A stretch of 36,285 bases of DNA, taken from Chloroflexaceae bacterium (lineage in GTDB: Bacteria; Chloroflexota; Chloroflexia; Chloroflexales; Chloroflexaceae). The DNA lies in NCBI GenBank assembly GCA_012031225.1, contig JAAUTZ010000035.1:1-36285 (forward strand). Reading direction: 5' to 3'. The position numbers and the translations under genes were made by a program. A model generated the notes under the pieces. That model worked only from the letters and a program-made list of their open reading frames with translations, was not told the origin of the DNA and made no database searches. How positions within the stretch are numbered: the first letter of the stretch is position 1; every line of letters begins with the position of its first letter. Of the stretch, positions 1 to 9,678 are shown one piece after another.

Positions 1-478
1 CCGGCTCCTACGCCGCCTGCGCCCGCCTCTGCACCGCCGCGTCAGCCCGCCCCAGTAGCCAAGCCCAAGCAAGGGCGCGGGATGGGGCGGCTGTGTTCGC
101 ACCCTCATCAATGGGGGGCTGCTGCTGATTGCACTGGCGGCGATTCTGGCGATGGGCTTGATGTTCTTAGGGGGCAACCCCGATGCATCGCTGCCAACGG
201 TGCCCGGCATTGCCCAGCCTAGCCCGGTATCGTTTGTGCTGCGCGAGGTTCCGCTTGATGTGGAAGTTGCCCTGCCCAGCACGGCAAGCGATGCAGAGGT
301 GCGCGCGGCGTTGCAGGCTGCCTATCGGCGCGAGGTTGAAGCCCTCTACCCCGGCGCACAGATCAACGAGAGCATCCCACCTGCGGTCATCGGCGGCGTA
401 ATCGAAGCCGACTCGGTAGATGGACAGACGACCTACACGGCCCGTTTGTCGGGGCGGGTGAGTGTGCCTGAACCCTAG
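1..478 (+). CDS. C-terminal part of a membrane-anchored proline-rich protein (5'-truncated, frameshifted)
   Basis: The gene enters from the left edge. Frame 1 reads a Pro/Ala-rich linker followed by a basic stretch (KPKQGRG). From about position 101, frame 2 continues with a hydrophobic helix (TLINGGLLLIALAAILAMGL), then about 95 residues ending at the TAG at 476-478. The two frames join if one G is removed from the G run at 84-87, giving linker, transmembrane helix and outer domain in one protein. The outer domain (FVLREVPLDVEVALP...GRVSVPEP) is not one I recognise. The order of proline linker, then helix, then domain matches what would be expected downstream of the TPR/proline-rich protein that starts at 35914, so they may be relatives. 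Function unknown. Confidence 0.6.
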
Positions 479-488
479 TCCGGCGGGC

Positions 489-1475
489 CTACTCGTAGCG
501 CAACTGCACCCGCTCCACTTCAGGCAGATCCAGCAGCGTGCGGATCAATGCCTGAAAGCCTAGCCCATCGTCGCGCAGAATGCCCCCCCGTAACGTGACT
601 GTCGCAAGTCCCGTCTGATCAAGGTCAACCCGCACGATCTGGATCGTTGATGGGATCACGGGCAACAGCCCACTGTTTGGGGGTGGGCCTGCCGCGAGCG
701 CAAAGGCGGCGGCTGTCGGGCGGTCTGTGGTGGCAACATTCAGGGTGAAGGGCACGAGCGTGTTATCCGCCCCTAGAAAGTACAGCACAATTGGCTCGAC
801 AGACCCACGCGCACTCGTTGGACTCGGCACCGCGCTGGTGCTAGCAGGATCAGGCGTGCTGAGCGGCGCAAGCCCGCCGCCCACGACCCGGCGCGGGGTG
901 GGGGTTGCGGTGGGCGGGGGCACGGTGGCTGGGGCCGTCAGTGCCCGCCGAGTTGGGGATGGCGACGGGCTGCGGGTAGGCATAGGCGTATCAGTGGGCC
1001 CGGGCGTGATCGGTGCTGGTGCGGTAACGCCCGGACCTGCGAGGCTGGTAGCGATGAGGGTTGGGGTTGGTGCGGCGGCCTGTGACGCAGGCAAGACCAA
1101 GCGCAAGCCGGTGATTGCATAGATGCCCAGAATCAGCGCGGTGATAGCCATGAGCGTGCCATAGATGAGCTTCTCTTTGGGCGGTAGGGCTTGCAGCCAC
1201 GCGATCATACCGCCCGGGCCCGCTACCCCGCTGAGCGGGCGGGCAGCGGGGTCAGATGGGCTAGTGTTGCCTGCTACAGTTGAAGGAACAGATAAACCCA
1301 TGTATAATGGGCAATTGACGTAGTTCGCACACAGGCAGTAGTTCGCCTGCTCGACGGGAATATCCTGCGGCGCACCATTGACGTAGCACCGATGCTCAGC
1401 CGTTGGTGAAGCAAACCGGATAGCCCGGTTCTGCTTTAGCCCCAAGTGGGGGCAATGTTCGGATGGTTGAACCAT
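489..1475 (-). CDS. Membrane-anchored GerMN-domain protein with N-terminal cysteine module
   Basis: A 328-residue protein. Residues 1-60 form a cysteine module (C8, HRC, YCLC, NCPLY) of a kind I associate with Chloroflexota surface proteins. One transmembrane helix follows at about residues 100-130 (LIYGTLMAITALILGIYAITGLRLVL), then a Pro/Thr/Ser-rich linker to about residue 225. The C-terminal 100 residues fit the GerMN fold: VLYFLGADNTLVPFTLNV, AGPPPNSGLLPVIPS and the final VRVDLDQTGLATVTL strand pattern. GerMN domains occur in GerM and LpqB-type envelope proteins; their ligand is generally unclear. The helix implies a cytosolic Cys module and an external GerMN domain. It is divergent from the phosphoesterase at 1605 and has its own promoter at 1521-1549. 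Exact role unknown. Confidence 0.8.
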   Translation of the reverse strand: MVQPSEHCPHLGLKQNRAIRFASPTAEHRCYVNGAPQDIPVEQANYCLCANYVNCPLYMGLSVPSTVAGNTSPSDPAARPLSGVAGPGGMIAWLQALPPKEKLIYGTLMAITALILGIYAITGLRLVLPASQAAAPTPTLIATSLAGPGVTAPAPITPGPTDTPMPTRSPSPSPTRRALTAPATVPPPTATPTPRRVVGGGLAPLSTPDPASTSAVPSPTSARGSVEPIVLYFLGADNTLVPFTLNVATTDRPTAAAFALAAGPPPNSGLLPVIPSTIQIVRVDLDQTGLATVTLRGGILRDDGLGFQALIRTLLDLPEVERVQLRYE

Positions 1476-1520
1476 AAGCGTGGGTTACTCCCAACTGCGC
1501 TGATCGCGCAACTACGCTGT

Positions 1521-1549
1521 ATTATAGAAGGTCAGCGATTCCTGTGCAA
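1521..1549 (-). promoter_or_regulatory. Sigma70-type promoter for the GerMN gene
   Basis: On the minus strand, TTGCAC (1544-1549) is followed by exactly 17 bases and TATAAT (1521-1526). Transcription would start near 1514, about 40 bases before the ATG at 1475. The -10 is perfect and the -35 matches 5 of 6. Confidence 0.75.
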
Positions 1550-1604
1550 CCACGAGCGGCAGTAGCGGGTGCCGGACTGACCAACTGAACGTGAATGGCA
1601 TTCT

Positions 1605-2363
1605 ATGCGTATCTTGTTGCTTTCTGATATTCACGCCAATGTTGTCGCATTGGAGGCGGTCTTAGCAGCCGCCCCCGTGTATGATGCAATCTGGTGTTTG
1701 GGCGATACGATTGGCTATGGTCCCCGTCCAAATGAGTGCGCTGACTATATCCGTGAACACGCCGCACTGACGATCAGTGGCAACCACGATCTGGCATGTT
1801 TGGGTGATCCGCGGGCCGATCTGGATTACTTCAACAATGAAGCCCGCATTGCCAATGAGTGGAACGGCAAGCAACTCAGTGCTACCAACCGCACATGGTT
1901 GCATAGCCTGCTGCCCAAAATCGAAACGATCCACCCCGATCTAGGGAGTGTGATGCTGGCGCATGGTAGCCCGCGCAACCCGATCTGGGAGTATCTGCTC
2001 TACCCCGATGATGCGCTGGATAACTTCCGCAACTCCTTTACCCAACAGATCTGCTTTATCGGTCATTCGCATGTGCCGATCTATTTCCGGCTGATAGACG
2101 ACGATGTGTGCGAAGTCAATCTGCCTACCCGCGACAACTACGCCGGGTTGAAACTGCGCCCCAATGAACGCTACATCATCAATCCCGGGAGTGTTGGGCA
2201 GCCGCGTGATCAGGATCCGCGTGCGGCGTATGCCGTGTTCGATACCGAGCAGCAGCGGGTTGAGTTCTTCCGCACCAAGTACGACATTGTGAGCACCCAA
2301 GAGCAGATGCGGGCGGTTGATCTGCCGCGCCCGCTCATCCGCCGCCTAATGTTTGGCATCTAG
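1605..2363 (+). CDS. Calcineurin-like metallophosphoesterase
   Basis: A 252-residue cytosolic protein with the full set of metallophosphoesterase motifs: SDIHAN (D8, H10) near the N-terminus, GDTIGYGPRP, SGNHDLA, AHGSP and GHSHVP near residue 150. These residues bind two metal ions for phosphoester hydrolysis. Length and motif spacing fit the YfcE/MJ0936-like single-domain branch (PF12850 type). Substrates of this branch are rarely known and nothing here points to one. The ATG at 1605 is the natural start because the conserved MRILLLSDIH begins there. It lies alone between the divergent GerMN gene and dnaE. Confidence 0.88.
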   Translation: MRILLLSDIHANVVALEAVLAAAPVYDAIWCLGDTIGYGPRPNECADYIREHAALTISGNHDLACLGDPRADLDYFNNEARIANEWNGKQLSATNRTWLHSLLPKIETIHPDLGSVMLAHGSPRNPIWEYLLYPDDALDNFRNSFTQQICFIGHSHVPIYFRLIDDDVCEVNLPTRDNYAGLKLRPNERYIINPGSVGQPRDQDPRAAYAVFDTEQQRVEFFRTKYDIVSTQEQMRAVDLPRPLIRRLMFGI

Positions 2364-2486
2364 CTGTAGTATGCCGCACACGCGGCAGCAGTGGTATTGC
2401 CGCAGGCTGATACGCCTGTGACGGCTGGCTTGCTGATCTGAGAGGCGCACCGGTGGCGACTGGGGGCCCGGCTGCGCGTCTCGCGC

Positions 2487-2560
2487 TTATCCACGAGTTG
2501 TCCACAACATACCCCGAAAAATGCTTACAGAATCGGGTGGTTATCCTCTGTTTATCAACG
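2487..2560. promoter_or_regulatory. Two pairs of DnaA-box-like nonamers upstream of dnaE
   Basis: Relative to the consensus TTATCCACA, the plus strand has TTATCCACG (2487-2495) and TTGTCCACA (2498-2506), each matching 8 of 9. Further on are TTATCCTCT (2541-2549) and TTATCAACG (2552-2560), each matching about 7 of 9. Within each pair the starts are 11 bp apart. The second pair lies just upstream of the dnaE -10 element and would overlap its -35 region. DnaA binding here, and control of dnaE by it, are inference. The rest of the 385-bp gap (2364-2748) holds a short hairpin at 2372-2387, the extended -10, and a leader of about 165 bases with nothing else I can identify. Confidence 0.55.
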
Positions 2561-2568
2561 CATGCCCG

Positions 2569-2577
2569 TGCTATAAT
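2569..2577 (+). promoter_or_regulatory. Extended -10 promoter for dnaE
   Basis: TGC directly precedes a perfect TATAAT (2572-2577), an extended -10 element. No good -35 is seen; the space is occupied by DnaA-box-like sites. Transcription would start near 2584, leaving about 165 bases of untranslated leader before dnaE. Confidence 0.6.
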
Positions 2578-2748
2578 ACATGGGATGACAAAAAACGGCG
2601 AAACCTGACGTTTATTCCTACTGAACATAACGCTCTGTAATGCCGCAAATGTCCCTTGTGTCGGTGGTCGCCTGCGAGCATTGTTGTCAGTTGGTGTTGA
2701 TACAACCCTGATGAATGCCTCGCGGGAAGTGATAGTGTAAAGTGTTTT

Positions 2749-5700
2749 GTGCGTATGAATGATTTTGTGCATCTGCATGTTCACTCTGAATATAGCCTGC
2801 TCGATGGCTATGCCTCGACCAAAGCTATCGCCCAACGGGCTGCCGATCTGGGGATGGGCAGCATCGCCCTGACTGACCACGGCGTAATGTACGGGGCGGT
2901 GGAATTCTACGAGGCGGCGCAGAAAGCGGGCATCAAGCCGATCATCGGCGTAGAGGCATACGTTGCGTCCGGCGATCATACCGAACGCGCCGGACGCTAC
3001 TACCACCTGCTGCTGCTGGCGAAAAACGAGATTGGCTACCGCAACCTTGTGCGGCTCACTACACGCGCCCACCTCGATGGCTTCTATCGCAAGCCGCGCA
3101 TTGACCGTGCCCTGCTCGAACAGCACCGCGAGGGCCTGATTGTCACCTCCGCATGTCTGGCGGGCGAAGTTGCCCAAGCGATTGAGCAGGATGACAAGCG
3201 CAAAGCCCGCGAGATTGCCGAATGGTACAAGGGCGTGTTCGGTGAGGATTTCTTCCTCGAATTGCAACTGCACGACAACACCCCCCAGCTCGCAGGCATC
3301 AATGATGAGTTGGTGCGGATCGGCGGCGAGCTTGGGATTGAGCTAGTTGTCACCAACGATACCCACTATATTCAGTCGTCCGACCTAGAGATGCACAACC
3401 ACATCCTTGCGATGGGCTACGGGATCACCCTCGATGAGCTGTGCAACAAGGGGCGCAACTTCGACGGAACCTACCATATCGCATCGGGCGAGGAGATGTG
3501 GCAACGCTTCAAACACTACGGCACGGCTCCGCTCGAAAATACGCAGCGCATTGCCGATCTGTGCAATCTTAACTTGACCTTCGGGCGGGTGCAGCTCCCT
3601 GCCTTCGAGATCCCAGATGGCTTCAACGCCGAAACCTACCTGCGCCACCTCTGCTTTGAGGGGCTGAACCGCCGCTGCAACAACGCGCCCCCATCCGGCT
3701 ATGAAGAGCGGCTCGATTATGAACTGAATGTCATTAACCAGACGGGCTTCCCCGACTATATGCTGATCGTGTGGGACTATGTGAAGTATGCCCGCACTCG
3801 TGGCATCCCCTGCCTGCCGCGTGGCTCGGCGGGGGCCTCGCTGGTGCTGTACTGTCTCGGCATCACGGATGTTGATCCGGTTGCCAACAAGCTGCTGTTT
3901 GAACGCTTCCTCAGCCTTGAGCGGCTGGAAATGCCCGATATTGATACCGACTTTGCCGATAGCCGTCGCCACGAAGTGATCGAATACATGATGGAGAAGT
4001 ACGGGCGGGACAACACCGCCCAGATCATCACCTACGGCACACTCGGCGCGAAAGCCGCCCTGCGCGACATTGGGCGGGTGATGGGCATTGCCTTGAATGA
4101 GGTGGATCAGGTGGCTCGCCTGATCCCTGCGCTGCCGGTCGGTACGACGATTGCCAAAGCCCTTGAGCGCGTGCCGCAGCTCCGCCAAATCTACGATAGC
4201 GACGAGCGCATGCGCGATCTGATCGAGCGGGCCCAGAAAGTCGAAGGGCGCATGCGGAGTTTCGGCACGCACGCCTGCGGGGTGGTGGTGAGCCGCGATC
4301 CGCTCGCTGATCTGGTGCCCCTGCAACGCACCACCCGCGATGAACAATCGGTGATGGCGGCGTATGAGGGCAACACGCTTGCGAAGATTGGCTTGCTCAA
4401 GATGGATATTTTGGGGCTGGCCAACCTCTCGATAGTGGCGCAGGCGTTGGAGTACATCGCCGCCACGATGGGCAAGCGCATGCAATTGGAAGATATACCG
4501 CTCGATGATCCGTATACCTTTGCGGGCTTGAGTGAGGGGCACACGGTTGCGGTGTTCCAACTGGAATCGGCGGGCATGACGCGCTACCTGAAAGAGCTGA
4601 AACCGACCCGCGTGGAAGACCTGTATGCGATGGTTGCGCTGTATCGGCCGGGGCCCCTAGAGCAGATCCCGCACTACATCCGCAACAAGAACAACCTCCA
4701 CCAGATCAGCTATCTGCACCCGATTCTGAAGCCGATCCTTGAAGATACCTACGGCATCATCGTGTATCAAGAGCAGATTATGCAGCTGCTCCAAGCGATT
4801 GCAGGCTATACGCTAGGGCGGGCCTACATCGTGCTGAAAGCCATCGGCAAGAAGAAGCGCGACCTGATGGCGCAGGAGGAGCCGATCTTCAAGGAAGGCT
4901 GTGTCAAGAATGGGCTAACCCGTGAGCAAGCCGATCATCTCTGGGATCTGATCCAGCCCTTTGCGGGCTACTCCTTCAATCGCCCGCACTCGACGCTGTA
5001 CGGCTTGCTCAGTTACCAGACGGCCTACCTGAAGTTCAACTACCCCGCCCAGTACATGGCGGCCGTGCTGTCTGCGGCGGCTGGCTCAACGAGCGATGTT
5101 GCCAAAGGAGTGAGTGAGGCGGGGCGGCTCAGGGTGCCGATCTATCCGCCGGACATCAATGCCAGTGGCATAGACTTCACCTTTGAGAAGTTGCGCGATG
5201 AGGATGGCTACGCGATTCGGTTTGGCTTGGCGGCAATCAAGAATGTGGGGCACGCTCCAGTCGAGGCGATCCTTGCTGCACGCAATGAGGGCGGCAAGTT
5301 CGAGAGCCTCGAAGACCTATGCGCCCGTGTGGAACACGCCGCCCTGAACAAGCGCGTGCTAGAGAGCCTGATCAAGTGTGGCGCACTCGATGATCTGAGC
5401 GGCAATCGCCACCAGAAACTCGCCATCCTTGATGCGGCGATCCAGTCTGGCTTGCAAGCCCAGAAAGCGCGGGAGAGTGGACAGGTCAGCCTGTTTGATC
5501 TGTTTGGGGCGCAGACGAGTGCCACCCCGACGGTGAGTGCGATACCCTTGCCAGTGGTGAAGCTCACGCCCCAGCTCAAGAAAGAAGAGCTAGTTTGGGA
5601 GAAAGACCTGCTGGGCATGTATATCTCCGATCATCCATTGCAGGTGCTTGATCGACTCAATCTTGATCCGAGCCAGTATCTTCCGCTCGACGCACTCCGT

Positions 5701-6606
5701 GAGCATATCGGCAAAGGGGTGAGCGTGATTGGCATGCTCTCGCGTTCGCGCACGGCCACCACCAAGAAGGGCGAACGCATGCTGATTGCGGTGCTAGGGG
5801 ATCACCAAAACGAAATCGAAGTGGTGGCATTTCCTAAAGCCTACGAGAAGCTGAATGATGTGCTTGCCGATGATCGGGTGCTGCGGGTGCAGGGCAAAGT
5901 TGAGGATCGCCGCGACACGCTGCAACTGGTGATCGAGGCGGCGGAGGATTTGGAGCAGCTCGCTGAGGCACTGCCGGAAACGCCTGATGAGACTGAATTG
6001 GCCCAGATTGAACATGAGCAGACGGACGCAATGAACGACGAAGAAGCAACTCCCGCGCCCACCGTGCGGCGCACAGAAGCCGCGGCGGCAGTGCCCGCGC
6101 CGATGCCCGAAACGGCTCCATCCCCGCCTACGTCGCCTGAGTCGGCTCCCACGCCGGAGATTCCAGTGGCAGCCGCAAACACCCGCACAATCCGCACGCC
6201 GAACCGCGTCAGCCTTGCCGCCAAAGAGAGCGGCGCGAGCTACACGACAGGCAACGGGCCCACTGGCCCGAATGGCAATGGCAACGGGCCCACTGGCCCG
6301 AATGGCAACGGCTACAACGGCAATGGCAACGGGCACGCCGCAAGCCCCGCTAGCCCATCGCATTCGGGGCGCGTGCTGCACCTGAACCTGCCCACCTCGC
6401 CCGATGTGCAGCACGACATCCGCCGCATGCAAGATATAGATGACTTGCTGCGGGCGTGCGAAGGGGGCGATCAGGTGTTGCTCTATCTCCCCAATGGCGT
6501 GGGCACGCTGGTGTTCCAGCCGCACTACACGGTGCATGCCAGCCCCGATCTGATGCGCCAACTCGGCACGCTGGTGGGGGATGGCAATGTCTCGCTGGCT
6601 CCGTAG
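2749..6606 (+). CDS. dnaE: DNA polymerase III subunit alpha
   Basis: A 1285-residue replicative polymerase catalytic subunit. The N-terminal PHP domain starts HLHVHSEYSLLDG and includes TDHGVMYG. The polymerase active-site aspartates are in PDIDTDF (residues 396-402) and KMDILGL (D553). RPGPLE, FGTHACGVVVS and RPHSTLYGLLSYQTAYLKF are family signatures. The helix-hairpin-helix and OB-fold region (GKGVSVIGMLSRSRTATTKKGERM) ends near residue 1080. A low-complexity Pro/Ala/Glu then Gly/Asn/Pro stretch (about 1095-1205) then separates a short C-terminal domain. Family members are usually about 1150-1200 residues, and the linker accounts for the excess. Start is GTG at 2749 or ATG at 2755; neither has a clear Shine-Dalgarno. 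Upstream DnaA-like sites suggest replication-linked control. Confidence 0.96.
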   Translation: MRMNDFVHLHVHSEYSLLDGYASTKAIAQRAADLGMGSIALTDHGVMYGAVEFYEAAQKAGIKPIIGVEAYVASGDHTERAGRYYHLLLLAKNEIGYRNLVRLTTRAHLDGFYRKPRIDRALLEQHREGLIVTSACLAGEVAQAIEQDDKRKAREIAEWYKGVFGEDFFLELQLHDNTPQLAGINDELVRIGGELGIELVVTNDTHYIQSSDLEMHNHILAMGYGITLDELCNKGRNFDGTYHIASGEEMWQRFKHYGTAPLENTQRIADLCNLNLTFGRVQLPAFEIPDGFNAETYLRHLCFEGLNRRCNNAPPSGYEERLDYELNVINQTGFPDYMLIVWDYVKYARTRGIPCLPRGSAGASLVLYCLGITDVDPVANKLLFERFLSLERLEMPDIDTDFADSRRHEVIEYMMEKYGRDNTAQIITYGTLGAKAALRDIGRVMGIALNEVDQVARLIPALPVGTTIAKALERVPQLRQIYDSDERMRDLIERAQKVEGRMRSFGTHACGVVVSRDPLADLVPLQRTTRDEQSVMAAYEGNTLAKIGLLKMDILGLANLSIVAQALEYIAATMGKRMQLEDIPLDDPYTFAGLSEGHTVAVFQLESAGMTRYLKELKPTRVEDLYAMVALYRPGPLEQIPHYIRNKNNLHQISYLHPILKPILEDTYGIIVYQEQIMQLLQAIAGYTLGRAYIVLKAIGKKKRDLMAQEEPIFKEGCVKNGLTREQADHLWDLIQPFAGYSFNRPHSTLYGLLSYQTAYLKFNYPAQYMAAVLSAAAGSTSDVAKGVSEAGRLRVPIYPPDINASGIDFTFEKLRDEDGYAIRFGLAAIKNVGHAPVEAILAARNEGGKFESLEDLCARVEHAALNKRVLESLIKCGALDDLSGNRHQKLAILDAAIQSGLQAQKARESGQVSLFDLFGAQTSATPTVSAIPLPVVKLTPQLKKEELVWEKDLLGMYISDHPLQVLDRLNLDPSQYLPLDALREHIGKGVSVIGMLSRSRTATTKKGERMLIAVLGDHQNEIEVVAFPKAYEKLNDVLADDRVLRVQGKVEDRRDTLQLVIEAAEDLEQLAEALPETPDETELAQIEHEQTDAMNDEEATPAPTVRRTEAAAAVPAPMPETAPSPPTSPESAPTPEIPVAAANTRTIRTPNRVSLAAKESGASYTTGNGPTGPNGNGNGPTGPNGNGYNGNGNGHAASPASPSHSGRVLHLNLPTSPDVQHDIRRMQDIDDLLRACEGGDQVLLYLPNGVGTLVFQPHYTVHASPDLMRQLGTLVGDGNVSLAP
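6250..6309 (+). repeat. Two tandem 30-bp units inside dnaE
   Basis: Two adjacent 30-bp copies (6250-6279, 6280-6309) differ only in the last base. They encode GNGPTGPNGN units in the linker before the C-terminal domain of DnaE. A degenerate GN-rich continuation follows to about 6336. Confidence 0.9.
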
Positions 6607-6721
6607 CCTGTGCCGGGTGGGCGGTGGAGCCGCGTGCATGACAGGCAGCGCATGCTCCGCGCCACGCACAGCCTCAAAGCTGTGAACAGATCATAAACAT
6701 TTGGAGCCGCCGTAATCCTTT

Positions 6722-6747
6722 GTGATCCTTGCCACGAAAAGGATCAC
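6722..6747. promoter_or_regulatory. Perfect inverted repeat upstream of sat-cysC
   Basis: GTGATCCTT (6722-6730) and AAGGATCAC (6739-6747) form a perfect 9-bp inverted repeat around 8 bases. It ends 36 bases before the sat ATG. It could be an operator or an RNA hairpin; there is no T tract to make it a classical terminator for dnaE. A partial direct copy (TAATCCTTT) lies just upstream. Confidence 0.5.
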
Positions 6748-6783
6748 CCCATACTGGGTTGCCCCGAAAGGAAATACCGTGTT

Positions 6784-8522
<1,739 letters not shown>

Positions 8523-8613
8523 GGCCAGCGCGGGCGATCCAGTAGGCGTTCCGGCGGGCAATGGTGTACAATGCCCCAAGAGACGGCAAATTGCTAAACA
8601 GGGAGAAGATACT

Positions 8614-9564
8614 ATGCGTGTCCTCATTACTGGTGGTGCTGGCTTTCTTGGTTCGCATCTGTGTGATCGTTTTCTGGCGGAAGGGCATACCGTGATTGCG
8701 ATGGACAATCTGATCACGGGCAACACCGATAACGTTGCCCATCTTGCTGGGCACGAACGCTTCATGTTCATTCATCACGATGTTACCAACTACATCTTTA
8801 TCGAGGGCAAGCTCGATGCCGTGTTGCATTTGGCTTCGCCCGCCTCACCGATTGACTACCTCGAATATCCGATCCAAACCCTCAAAGTCGGCGCACTCGG
8901 AACCCACAAGGCACTCGGCTTAGCCCGCGATAAGGGCGCACGCTTTCTGCTGGCTTCGACCTCCGAAGTGTATGGCGATCCACAGGTTCATCCGCAGTCG
9001 GAGAGCTATTATGGGCATGTCAATCCGATAGGGCCACGGGGCGTGTACGATGAAGCCAAACGCTACGCCGAGTCATTGGTGATGGCGTACCACCGTTCAC
9101 ACGGGCTAGAAACCCGGATCGTGCGGATTTTCAATACGTATGGGCCCCGTATGCGCCTGCGCGATGGGCGGGTGGTGCCCAACTTCATCAGCCAAGCCTT
9201 GCGGGGCGAACCGTTGACGGTATACGGCGACGGCGCGCAGACCCGCTCGTTTCAGTATGTGGATGATCTGATCGAAGGGATCTACCGCCTGTTATTCTCG
9301 AATGAGGCTGAGCCAGTCAACATTGGCAATCCGGGCGAGTTTACGATCCTCGCGTTTGCGGAACTGGTCAATCAAATGACGAACAATGCTGGCGGTATCC
9401 GCTATGTGGACAGCCGCACGCTGGACGATCCGCAGGTGCGCCGCCCCGACATTAGCAAAGCCAAGCGCGTGCTGGATTGGCAGCCGACGATTACGCTAGA
9501 GGATGGGTTGCAGCGCACCATCCCATGGTTCCGAGCGGAGTTGCAGAAGCGCGGCGAGCTGTAG
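8614..9564 (+). CDS. UDP-glucuronate decarboxylase-type NAD-dependent epimerase
   Basis: A 316-residue extended short-chain dehydrogenase. The NAD-binding GGAGFLGSH is at residues 7-15, the catalytic Tyr/Lys pair is YDEAK (Y145, K149), and STSEVYGDP supplies the active-site Ser/Thr. [36 protein letters not shown]-type sequence and [20 protein letters not shown] are characteristic of the UXS branch, which converts UDP-glucuronate to UDP-xylose for surface polysaccharide. Shine-Dalgarno GGGAGAAG precedes the ATG. A TACAAT at about 8566 could be a -10 but has no -35. A UDP-sugar epimerase with another substrate cannot be excluded. Confidence 0.88.
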   Translation: MRVLITGGAGFLGSHLCDRFLAEGHTVIAMDNLITGNTDNVAHLAGHERFMFIHHDVTNYIFIEGKLDAVLHLASPASPIDYLEYPIQTLKVGALGTHKALGLARDKGARFLLASTSEVYGDPQVHPQSESYYGHVNPIGPRGVYDEAKRYAESLVMAYHRSHGLETRIVRIFNTYGPRMRLRDGRVVPNFISQALRGEPLTVYGDGAQTRSFQYVDDLIEGIYRLLFSNEAEPVNIGNPGEFTILAFAELVNQMTNNAGGIRYVDSRTLDDPQVRRPDISKAKRVLDWQPTITLEDGLQRTIPWFRAELQKRGEL

Positions 9565-9589
9565 CGGCAGGCCTTGAGCGGGGGATGGT

Positions 9590-9630
9590 GGGGCCCGAAT
9601 GGCAGCCGCTACAGCCGCTATTCGGGCCCC
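9590..9630. terminator. Hairpin between convergent epimerase and dnaB genes
   Basis: GGGGCCCGAAT (9590-9600) and ATTCGGGCCCC (9620-9630) pair perfectly over 11 bp, with a 19-base loop that holds a short direct repeat. It sits between two convergent stop codons, so a bidirectional terminator is the likely role, although neither side has a clear T tract. Confidence 0.6.
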
Positions 9631-9678
9631 GTACCCGGTCCGCCTTGTGGGGGCTACCGGCCCTATAGGGGCTGGGTC

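Noticed and set aside
2335-4560. Long minus-strand open frames opposite dnaE (312 and 391 codons)
   Set aside because: They lie wholly or mostly opposite conserved DnaE codons, read as His/Arg/Val-rich low-quality protein, and match no family. GC-rich third positions create such shadows.
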